Under the pieces are notes generated by a model that saw only the letters and a list, made by a program, of their open reading frames with translations, searched no databases and was not told the origin of the DNA. Shown here one piece after another: positions 1 through 5,414 of a stretch of DNA of 5,414 bases. Position 1 is the first letter of the stretch; each line of letters starts with the position of its first letter. The DNA is from Acidobacteriota bacterium (GTDB taxonomy: Bacteria; Acidobacteriota; Holophagae; Thermotomaculales; Thermotomaculaceae): NCBI GenBank assembly GCA_003650445.1, contig QMQE01000167.1, positions 1-5,414 of the forward strand, in the 5' to 3' direction. The translations under genes were made by a program, and so were the position numbers.

Positions 1-1011
1 ACAGAACGCAGGTGGTTCCGCGCAATTGCGGGCCTTTTCGCGTTTCAGATGCTTTTGTCCCGGCATATCAGCTGGAAGATGATTAAAAGGATTTTTCTTT
101 TGTTGGTATTTGGTTCCCTTGTGGTTTACCTGGCCATATGGCTGTTTCTGAACCCGGAATCTTTGGCAGGTGGTTTTGTCTTTGTAGACGTTCCGTCTAA
201 GGGAATGCGGCTTCGAATTGTGCCGGTATTTGTGATTTGGGGGGCAATTTATTTTGCTCTGGCATGTCTCATGGGAAGTATTTCAATGGGTCGGCTGGCC
301 AGTGGGGCAGTTGCGGTAATTATGACGGGATATGTGGTTTTCATTTATAAGTCGAGAGCAACCATCCTGGTTCTGGCCGGGGTTTTGTTTCTGATGGTTG
401 TGATGAAAACAAAAAGAGGCCGGAGAATTCGTGCCGCCGCCGGTTTTTGTCTGTTGGCCCTTGCTATCTTGTGTGGCATGTTTTTAGCGAGGCCGAAGAG
501 GATTCAGCGTCAATTATCCGGTTTTGCCACGTTTGCATCATCCCTTACACAAAAAAGGGGGGAGATGGATGCCTCTCTCGCCAACCGTCTGTCGCAGGCT
601 ACAGTGGCATGGTGGAGTATTTCCCGATCGCCAAGAACGCTACTGTTTGGAAACGGCCGTTTGAGCAGGTATTGGGAAGGAGAAGCCAGAGAGTCTTTCG
701 GGCATTTTTACCCCATGGATATCGGATGGCTTGGCATTGTGTTTCTGTATGGTTTTTTCGGATTTGTATTGGTAAATGTGTCTTTTCTAATTGCGTGGAA
801 CTTATCTCGCAAAAACACATGCAAAAATGAGGACATTTTTCTGGATTCCTTAAAATGGTGGCTTGTCTATTTGTTTTTCCGTTCTGTGTTTAATGGTGTC
901 GTTGTGGCCACCCCGGCACTGGTTCTTGTGCCTCTGTTCCTGATATCCTGGCGTTGTCGGCAGAAAACTCAGGATTCACCGATTGGAAATGAGGAGGGGC
1001 GTGAATTATGA
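1..1011 (+). CDS. O-antigen polymerase/ligase-like membrane protein (Wzy-type), 5' partial
   Basis: This is the C-terminal part of a polytopic inner-membrane protein. The frame is open to the left edge (16 sense codons before the ATG at 49), and that ATG has no Shine-Dalgarno sequence. It is therefore probably internal, and the gene starts outside the window. Counting from the Met at 49, hydrophobic segments lie near residues 12-34, 56-75, 82-100, 103-119, 129-146, 226-250 and 269-301. A long polar loop (about 147-225) separates the fifth and sixth. The loop contains LFGNG (199-203) and ends in MDIGWLGIVFLYGFFG (223-238). A large loop followed by a D-x-G-W/LG-type helix is typical of Wzy/WaaL-like proteins that polymerise or transfer lipid-linked glycans at the periplasmic face. 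Family members usually have around 400 residues or more, consistent with a missing N-terminus. Its stop overlaps the next gene's start (ATGA), so the two are probably co-translated. The exact role, polymerase or ligase, cannot be decided from this fragment. Confidence 0.75.
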   Translation, partial: TERRWFRAIAGLFAFQMLLSRHISWKMIKRIFLLLVFGSLVVYLAIWLFLNPESLAGGFVFVDVPSKGMRLRIVPVFVIWGAIYFALACLMGSISMGRLASGAVAVIMTGYVVFIYKSRATILVLAGVLFLMVVMKTKRGRRIRAAAGFCLLALAILCGMFLARPKRIQRQLSGFATFASSLTQKRGEMDASLANRLSQATVAWWSISRSPRTLLFGNGRLSRYWEGEARESFGHFYPMDIGWLGIVFLYGFFGFVLVNVSFLIAWNLSRKNTCKNEDIFLDSLKWWLVYLFFRSVFNGVVVATPALVLVPLFLISWRCRQKTQDSPIGNEEGREL

Positions 1012-2201
1012 AAAAAATTCTCTATGCTCTTCATTTCCTGCCCTGGCCGCCGGTTACCGGTGGGAGACGGGTGAGTTTCTCTACTTTGAGGGAGATATGT
1101 AAAGACTCTGAAGTGGATTTGTTATGCTTTGATTATGAGATTAAGGCTGAGGATGTGGGTAAACTTCGGCAGAACTGTCCGGGCTTGAAAAACGTATTTA
1201 CGATACCTTATCGGCGTCGTTTGCGATATTGGTTACCCTGTATGAATCTGGTTGGAAAATCTTATTTTCTACACCGGGATGAGTCCTGTGAGTACAGGCA
1301 AAAAGCGGCAGAATTAGCCCACGGCGGAAAATACGATCTGTTCTTTTCTGATAGCCTTCGTGTTTTAGTAAATGTGGCAGAGGCGTTTTCGGACAGACCC
1401 GGCACTGTGCCCTGGGTGGCCCAGTTTCACAATGTGGAGTGTTTACTTTTTCAGCGTTTTCTAGACCGTAGATCATATTTAAAACCCTTATTGCAGCTGG
1501 AAATGGAGCTACTCAAACGTGCAGAAATCAGATACTGGAAGCTACCGGATCGTGCAATATTCATTTCTCCGGAAGACCATTGTCATGCTGCTGAAATGAC
1601 CGGAAATTGGCCAAAGTTGGCTGGAGGGTTCCCGGGGGAGATGATAGTGCTGGACCCGGTTGGATGGGAAGGAGGCGAAGATGGCAGAATATGTCATCTC
1701 GGTACCGGCACGTGGGAACCAAACATTGACGGTGTTCACTGGTTCCTGGAAGCAGTATTTCCGGCAATCCGCAGAGGATTTCCCTCTGCGGTATTTTTTC
1801 ACGCAGGCAAGGCGACAGATTCCAGATTGAAGCAATTTGACAACGGGAATGATATAAACATTCGGGGATTTCTCCCTGATTTGACCTCATTTTATCGGAA
1901 TGCGGCGGTGTTTGTGGCGCCGCTCCGCTTTGGCAGTGGAATCAAAATCAAAGTTCTGGATGCCATTTCCAGAGGGATTCCAGTTGTGTTGACCTCCGTT
2001 GCGAACGAGGGGCTGTCATTGAAAGACGGTGATGGCGTTTTTGTGGCGGACGAACCGGATGAATTTGCAATGAAAGTTCTCATGCTGCTGCGGGACCCGG
2101 AATTGAGAATCAAACAGGGTCAGTTGGCCTTTGCGGCGGCAAATAGAATGGCGCACAGGTCCAGGCGAAAACTTCTTTTCTTTGAAGACGGTCGGATGTG
2201 A
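1008..2201 (+). CDS. GT-B fold glycosyltransferase (GT4/GT1-like)
   Basis: A 397-residue cytoplasmic glycosyltransferase that probably adds a sugar from a nucleotide-sugar donor to a lipid-linked polysaccharide intermediate. The N-terminal Rossmann half starts with a beta strand and the acceptor-side loop PWPPVTGGRR (12-21). HNVE (141-144) matches the H-N-x-E motif common in this group. The C-terminal donor-binding half starts at GTGTWEPNIDGVHWF (232-246), followed by the G-F-L-P-D-L block (287-292), PLRFGSGIKIKVLDAISRG (305-323), PVV (325-327) and NEG (333-335). This is the typical order for members with a G-S-G-I-K-x-K-V-L-E-A motif. Asp318 sits where the second acidic residue, usually Glu, is expected. 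The length is normal for the family. The ATG at 1008 overlaps the upstream stop (ATGA) and is preceded by GAGGAGG at 991-997, which supports this start and translational coupling. Sugar specificity cannot be read from the sequence. Confidence 0.9.
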   Translation: MKKILYALHFLPWPPVTGGRRVSFSTLREICKDSEVDLLCFDYEIKAEDVGKLRQNCPGLKNVFTIPYRRRLRYWLPCMNLVGKSYFLHRDESCEYRQKAAELAHGGKYDLFFSDSLRVLVNVAEAFSDRPGTVPWVAQFHNVECLLFQRFLDRRSYLKPLLQLEMELLKRAEIRYWKLPDRAIFISPEDHCHAAEMTGNWPKLAGGFPGEMIVLDPVGWEGGEDGRICHLGTGTWEPNIDGVHWFLEAVFPAIRRGFPSAVFFHAGKATDSRLKQFDNGNDINIRGFLPDLTSFYRNAAVFVAPLRFGSGIKIKVLDAISRGIPVVLTSVANEGLSLKDGDGVFVADEPDEFAMKVLMLLRDPELRIKQGQLAFAAANRMAHRSRRKLLFFEDGRM

Positions 2202-2223
2202 AAAAGTGCTGGTTTCAGTCTCT

Positions 2224-2241
2224 CCAATTGGGTAAAATTGG
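2224..2241. repeat. Short inverted repeat between glycosyltransferase and sulfotransferase
   Basis: CCAATT at 2224-2229 and AATTGG at 2236-2241 form a perfect 6-bp stem around a 6-base loop. It lies in the only real gap (about 70 bases) between the first four genes. It is AT-rich and has no following T-run, so it does not look like a rho-independent terminator. It could be an mRNA structure or a regulator half-site pair, or it could be chance. Confidence 0.3.
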
Positions 2242-2267
2242 TGGGCAGAAATCGTGCTGTTTATCGA

Positions 2268-2277
2268 GAGGTGTATG
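2268..2277 (+). promoter_or_regulatory. Ribosome binding site deciding the sulfotransferase start
   Basis: GAGGTG at 2268-2273 matches the anti-Shine-Dalgarno complement, but only three bases separate GAGG from the ATG at 2275, which is tighter than usual. The alternative GTG at 2254 has only a weak GGTGGG (2240-2245) upstream. The site favours ATG 2275 without settling the question, and it may give lower translation than the strong sites at 991 and 3121. Confidence 0.4.
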
Positions 2278-3120
2278 AAACAGATAGTCTACATTCTGGG
2301 AGGCGGCAGAAGTGGGTCTACGCTCCTGGACATCATGCTGGGCAATGCTGAAGGTGTTTTCAGTTGTGGCGAATTGCGCCGTTTTTCCCCCCACCGGGGG
2401 CTTTCAAGACCGAATGAGCAGAGAATGGAATCCATCCAATTTTGGAAAAGGGTATCAAATAGGCTTGATAAAATACTAAAGGAACCGGAGCGTACAAATT
2501 TTGAAAAGCTGTGCCATGAGATAGAGTATCACTCCCGCTTTGTTACTCCGTGGCAATTGTCCAAAGACAAGATGGAGATTTATGGAAGGTATATCAATGC
2601 CTTGATGGACTTGATTTTTGAGGAGAGTGGAGCGAACTGGATTGTGGATTCATCCAAATATCCCGGGCGTTTGCTGGCTTTATTGAAGGTCTCAAAATAT
2701 CCCGTGTCCGTTGTCTATCTGACGAGACATCCGGTTGGAGTTGTTCAATCTTTCGGCCGTAATGACGTGGAACAACCGGGGAAAGGGTTTTTGGCAGCCA
2801 ATTATTATTACGCTGTCAATGGTTTCTTATGTAACATGGCTTTTCACCGGCTTGCTGCTGACCGTCGAGTGAAAATACGATATGAGGGACTAATACGGGA
2901 TCCAAAGAAGGTTCTGTCAACAATCGGGAAAAGGTTTGGGATGGATTTGGAAACGCCTGTTTATCTTGCGGTTAGGAGAAAGCCGTTCCAGGTTGGTTAC
3001 CTTGTGGACGGTAACCGAGTGCGGTTGCAAAGGGAAATTCTGTTACGATCCAATGAGCAACAGTTTGGATGGGGTGTGGGGGAAGTGTTGACTCGAATTT
3101 TGAACCGAATCTGGTATTGA
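2275..3120 (+). CDS. PAPS-dependent sulfotransferase family protein (first of pair)
   Basis: A 281-residue predicted cytoplasmic sulfotransferase that would move a sulfuryl group from PAPS to an acceptor, probably a sugar hydroxyl given the neighbours. The P-loop-like 5'-phosphosulfate site GGGRSGSTLL (residues 9-18) follows the first beta strand. The 3'-phosphate site is LTRHPVGVVQSFGR (149-162), with the expected Arg and Ser. WIVDSSKYPGR (122-132) supplies the central D-x-S-K element, and RYEGLIRDP (202-210) is the typical late Y-E-x-L-x-x-D-P block. The motif set resembles Sulfotransfer_3-type proteins and the length is normal. I chose the ATG at 2275 because it places the first strand at the very N-terminus and has GAGGTG just upstream (2268-2273), although the spacing is short. 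An in-frame GTG at 2254 would add seven residues and cannot be excluded. The next gene follows after 12 bases. The acceptor is unknown; lipid or protein acceptors are possible. Confidence 0.85.
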   Translation: MKQIVYILGGGRSGSTLLDIMLGNAEGVFSCGELRRFSPHRGLSRPNEQRMESIQFWKRVSNRLDKILKEPERTNFEKLCHEIEYHSRFVTPWQLSKDKMEIYGRYINALMDLIFEESGANWIVDSSKYPGRLLALLKVSKYPVSVVYLTRHPVGVVQSFGRNDVEQPGKGFLAANYYYAVNGFLCNMAFHRLAADRRVKIRYEGLIRDPKKVLSTIGKRFGMDLETPVYLAVRRKPFQVGYLVDGNRVRLQREILLRSNEQQFGWGVGEVLTRILNRIWY

Positions 3121-3132
3121 GAGGAGGGGAGT

Positions 3133-4143
3133 ATGGCTTTTGAGGGCCCACTGTTCATCGTTGGTTTATCCCGTAGCGGCACTTCCCTGCTCAGGAACCT
3201 CTTAAACCGGAATTCCCGAATTTCAATGACCCCTGTGGAGAGTCATTTCATCCCTTTCCTGATCAGTAAATATGGAAGAAAACCGGATTTTTCAACCCTG
3301 CAAAAAAAAGAACAGTTGAAAAAGTGCCTGAGGAAGACTTTCTTTTTCCGTAAGCTGGCGTCAAAAGGCTACTCAATGAACTGGCCTGAGCTGATGAGGA
3401 GGATGGAAACAGGGGATTGGAATCTGATTATTCAATACATCTTTGAGACATTTGCGGAAAAACCGTACCAACCGGGAATGATCTGGGGGGATAAAACACC
3501 TCGCTACCTCCCGTATGTTCCCAATATTAAGGAAATTTTACCTAACGCGAGGTTCATACAGATCATTCGGGATCCCAGGGACAGGGCGATGTCAGTTAAA
3601 GCCCGTTGGGGCAAGGTTTTTTCCCGCTCTGCCTCTGAATGGAACCGGCAATTGACTTTGAGCCGGGAGTACCCAAATCTGCTGGGGGCAGATTATAAGG
3701 AAATTCACTACGAGAAGTTGCTTGCTGATCCGGAAGAAACGATGATGGATCTCTGTAAATTTATGGAAGTCAACTTTGAGCCGGAAATGCTCACACAGAA
3801 AAAAGCCGAGAGAAGGTACGGAGATACCAGGGGCAAATTACATATTGTTTCGGAGAATTGTAACAAGTTTGCGAACAGGTTGTCGGACAGGAAAATCCGC
3901 CGAATCGAGGAAATCGCGTTTCCCATGATGCAGGAATTGGGATATGAGGTAATGATTGCCGCTGGGCATATTCCTGTGGGAAGAGTGAGGGCGCTGATTC
4001 TAAGGATGTTCGATATTGTATTTCATGTGTGGTCAATTTTGCGCGAGTATGGTTTCAAGGCAGGAATTCAGCGTTCATACCAGGTTTTTAGAACCAGGAT
4101 ATTGCTGAAGTATATCTCAAAAAGGGGAATTGGCCCTGAATGA
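3133..4143 (+). CDS. PAPS-dependent sulfotransferase family protein (second of pair)
   Basis: A 336-residue sulfotransferase, distinct from its upstream neighbour. The 5'-phosphosulfate loop is FIVGLSRSGTSLL (8-20). The central block MIWGDKTPRYLP (116-127) contains the D-K-T/S-P element common in Sulfotransfer_3-type enzymes. The 3'-phosphate site is IIRDPRDRAMSVKARWG (144-160) with its conserved Arg, Asp-Pro and Ser, and HYEKLLADP (192-200) is the late Y-E-x-L-x-x-D-P block. The catalytic core ends near residue 275. A tail of about 60 residues follows, rich in hydrophobic and basic residues (for example ALILRMFDIVFHVW, 287-300), which may be an amphipathic membrane-association helix. The start is secure: GAGGAGGGG (3121-3129) begins directly after the upstream TGA. 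The 3' end overlaps the TTG start of the decayed glycosyltransferase by 14 bases. It probably sulfates the same polysaccharide as its neighbour, at a different position or residue. That is inferred from context only. Confidence 0.87.
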   Translation: MAFEGPLFIVGLSRSGTSLLRNLLNRNSRISMTPVESHFIPFLISKYGRKPDFSTLQKKEQLKKCLRKTFFFRKLASKGYSMNWPELMRRMETGDWNLIIQYIFETFAEKPYQPGMIWGDKTPRYLPYVPNIKEILPNARFIQIIRDPRDRAMSVKARWGKVFSRSASEWNRQLTLSREYPNLLGADYKEIHYEKLLADPEETMMDLCKFMEVNFEPEMLTQKKAERRYGDTRGKLHIVSENCNKFANRLSDRKIRRIEEIAFPMMQELGYEVMIAAGHIPVGRVRALILRMFDIVFHVWSILREYGFKAGIQRSYQVFRTRILLKYISKRGIGPE

Positions 4144-4803
4144 TCCGGGTTGTTTAAAACTTTTCAAACTGCCGTTTTTTAGCGAATCTATTGAGGAAGC
4201 TGTTGAGCGGGTTTGTGGTTTTATTCCCGGTGTTTACGGTGGAACGGAGCCAATCGTGATTAATTCCAATACAGACATTGTAGTTCAATTGGAAGGACTT
4301 TGTCACAGTGAACCGAAATTTTATGTAAGGTTGGCAAATGCATTTATGGTTTTACCGGACGGTTGCCATTCCGATGGGCAGCCGATTGCTGAAACTGAAA
4401 CTCCGGTCTGATTCTTCGAACAATGATTCCGCCAAGGACAGAAGTCGGCAATCGTGATTTTGAGAGTTTTGTGCGCGAATTGACATACGAAATTCAGCTA
4501 TTTCACCTTCTTTTGTGATGGTTTGCCTTAGATTCCCCAAACAGGAGCGGTTATCTGGCTGCAATTGATTGTCCTAAAAACAGAGGAGAAAACACCATTT
4601 CATTGTTTTTGAGGCTTGGCGCTTCAGCCGAGTTTTTTGCAGGAACAAAGAAACGTGCTCCGAAATGGATGCGGAGAATCTACATGGAGTGGTTTCGAAT
4701 GGGGCATGAACCCCGTTGATTAGTTTGTTGCTACCTGAGGGACGCTGTTTTTTTCATTCCGATTGTGTACCGGGAGTGGCGAGACCATAGAAAAATTCTG
4801 TGA
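4130..4803 (+). pseudogene. Decayed WecG/TagA/CpsF-family glycosyltransferase
   Basis: Conserved blocks of this family appear in the correct order but in changing frames. Frame 2 from the TTG at 4130 (AAGGGGA before it) gives an N-terminal part with SIEEAVERV, VINSNTDIVVQL and the VLPDG motif ending at 4363. Frame 3 (4362-4406) continues with VAIPMGSRLLKLKLR. Frame 1 (about 4405-4479) gives IPPRTEVGNRDFESFVRE. Frame 3 (about 4479-4550) gives IDIRNSAISPSFVMV and the signature FPKQER. Frame 1 (about 4552-4803) gives YLAAID, LGASAEFFAGTKKRAPKWMR, MEWF and HEPR. A TGA follows at 4717, then YLRDAVFFIPIVYREW up to the final TGA at 4801. Intact members have about 100 residues between the P/A-D-G and PKQE motifs; here there is room for about 62, so roughly 40 codons around 4405 appear to be deleted. 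Four frameshifts, a deletion and an internal stop rule out a functional enzyme. Intact relatives transfer a sugar (for example N-acetylmannosaminuronate in WecG, N-acetylmannosamine in TagA) onto an undecaprenyl-linked intermediate. This copy's substrate is unknown. Confidence 0.85.
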
Positions 4804-4971
4804 TATTACCAGGTGTCCACTGATGATTTTCTATCCTAAGGCTAAATCAAAGTCGAATCAAGTTGTTGATATTTTGTTGAGTTTCTCAGGGAAATGAGGT
4901 GATGTGGATAAAAAGTCCGGTTGGATTCCATCTTCTGGGATGATACCATCTGTGGTGATGGGGGATGTTCA
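4804..4971. other. Intergenic spacer between pseudogene and MFS gene
   Basis: No intact gene is visible here. Frame 2 holds a 24-codon stretch from ATG 4823 to TGA 4895, then 25 more open codons ending in a TGA at 4973-4975 that overlaps the MFS start as ATGA. This could be the trace of another broken small gene or chance. I found no convincing -35/-10 pair and no hairpin with a T-run. The tandem hairpin repeat near the right end is listed separately. Confidence 0.4.
4926..4961 (+). repeat. Tandem imperfect 18-base repeat, each unit a small hairpin, before the MFS start
   Basis: Two adjacent 18-base units (4926-4943 and 4944-4961) match at 12 positions. Each contains CATC, a six-base loop and GATG. 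In the second unit the stem is CCATC/GATGG (4946-4950 with 4957-4961). The 3' arm of the second unit touches the G-rich ribosome binding site (about 4960-4965) of the MFS gene at 4972, so folding could limit ribosome access. The stems are short, and a role is only inferred. Confidence 0.35.
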
Positions 4972-5414
4972 ATGAATGCTGTCAAAACGAAGAGGAAAAA
5001 AGGCGATTCAGGTTTCCAGACCGGGAATGTTCTGCTGATTTCGACAGCTCATCTGGTTCACGATATCTACTCTTCTTTTCTGGCTCCGATTCTTCCCCTT
5101 CTGATTGAAAAACTTCAAATCACGTATACTGCGGCGGGTTTTTTGACGGTGGTTCAACGTGCACCGTCTCTGCTGAACCCATTGATGGGACTTCTTGCCG
5201 ACAAAATCCGGGTACGCTATCTTCTGATTCTGGCTCCGGCTATCACGTCTATTTCCATGTCCCTTCTCGGTATGGCACCCAATTATGGCATTCTTGTACT
5301 GCTTCTATTGTCCATGGGTATCGGGGCGATGTGTTTCCATGTACCCGGCCCCGTTATGATTAAGGCGGTTTCCGGGGATCGGATGGGGAAGGGGATGAGT
5401 TTTTACATGCTGGG
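4972..5414 (+). CDS. MFS transporter, Fsr-like (fosmidomycin-resistance-type) subgroup, 3' partial
   Basis: The first 147 codons of a major facilitator superfamily inner-membrane transporter; the gene runs off the right edge. After a basic, polar N-terminus (KTKRKK, 5-10) comes a first membrane helix with STAHLVHDIYSSFLAPILPLL (24-44), matching the H-x-x-x-D-x-x-x-S-x-x-x-x-x-L/I-P pattern of Fsr-like MFS proteins. The A-type loop between helices 2 and 3 is PLMGLLADKIRVR (70-82), the classical G-x-L-a-D-r/k motif. Helix 4 ends in GIGAMCFHVPGPVMI (115-129), corresponding to the F-H-P-x-G/A segment of this subgroup, followed by GDRMGKGMSFYMLG. The ATG at 4972 follows a G-rich Shine-Dalgarno (GGGGGA, 4960-4965). 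The substrate is unknown; related proteins export small molecules. Position suggests it borders, rather than belongs to, the polysaccharide cluster. It may be co-transcribed, as no terminator is evident upstream. Confidence 0.85.
   Translation, partial: MNAVKTKRKKGDSGFQTGNVLLISTAHLVHDIYSSFLAPILPLLIEKLQITYTAAGFLTVVQRAPSLLNPLMGLLADKIRVRYLLILAPAITSISMSLLGMAPNYGILVLLLLSMGIGAMCFHVPGPVMIKAVSGDRMGKGMSFYML

Noticed and set aside
447..830. Plus-strand 127-codon open frame inside the membrane protein gene
   Set aside because: It is an out-of-frame shadow of the Wzy-like gene. The protein has no domain logic, while the main frame has clear membrane segments and motifs.
1542..2113. Several minus-strand open frames across the glycosyltransferase
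   Set aside because: They are antisense to well-supported GT-B motifs and have no plausible protein features.
4352..4564. Minus-strand 70-codon open frame in the apparent gap
   Set aside because: It lies antisense to the WecG/TagA pseudogene, whose conserved blocks explain the sequence. The translated protein has no recognisable domain.
4805..4830. Possible terminator hairpin after the pseudogene (around CCAGGTGTCCACTG)
   Set aside because: Only a three-base-pair perfect stem can be formed and no T-run follows.
4860..4915. Possible promoter with TTGTTG boxes before the MFS gene
   Set aside because: TTGTTG occurs twice, but no reasonable -10 hexamer lies 16-18 bases downstream of either copy.
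1..5414. CRISPR array, tRNA/rRNA genes, insertion sequence ends
   Set aside because: No regularly spaced repeats, no tRNA-like cloverleaf or rRNA segments, and no transposase or terminal inverted repeats were seen. The pseudogene decay does not need an inserted element to explain it.

Overview
The window reads as part of a surface-polysaccharide biosynthesis locus of a Gram-negative-type bacterium. All genes are on the + strand and tightly packed, with strong GAGGAGG-type ribosome binding sites and moderate GC. Lineage cannot be fixed from this sequence. The gene mix (Wzy-like polymerase, GT-B glycosyltransferase, PAPS-type sulfotransferases, WecG/TagA-type transferase) would fit a deltaproteobacterium or a similar environmental Gram-negative, but that is only a guess.

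Layout: (1) 1-1011, the 3' part of a polytopic membrane protein resembling O-antigen polymerases/ligases; its reading frame is open at the left edge. (2) 1008-2201, a GT-B glycosyltransferase joined to it by an ATGA stop/start overlap. (3) 2202-2274, a short spacer with a small inverted repeat. (4) 2275-3120 and (5) 3133-4143, two consecutive, clearly different sulfotransferases that both carry PAPS-binding motifs. (6) 4130-4803, a decayed WecG/TagA/CpsF-family glycosyltransferase. Its conserved blocks can still be followed from the N-terminus to the C-terminus, but they lie in three frames, with an internal deletion and an in-frame stop. (7) 4804-4971, a spacer with a tandem imperfect hairpin repeat just before the next start codon. 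(8) 4972 to the right edge, the N-terminal part of an MFS transporter resembling the Fsr-like (fosmidomycin-resistance-type) subgroup.

Taken together, genes 1-5 suggest assembly, polymerisation and sulfation of an exopolysaccharide, O-antigen or capsule. The adjoining WecG-type transferase has been lost by mutation, so the locus is either degenerating or has been remodelled so that another transferase does that step. The MFS gene probably marks the edge of the polysaccharide cluster. The most notable observations are the cryptic WecG/TagA pseudogene, which occupies what looks like a non-coding gap, and the tandem sulfotransferase pair, which implies a sulfated glycan.
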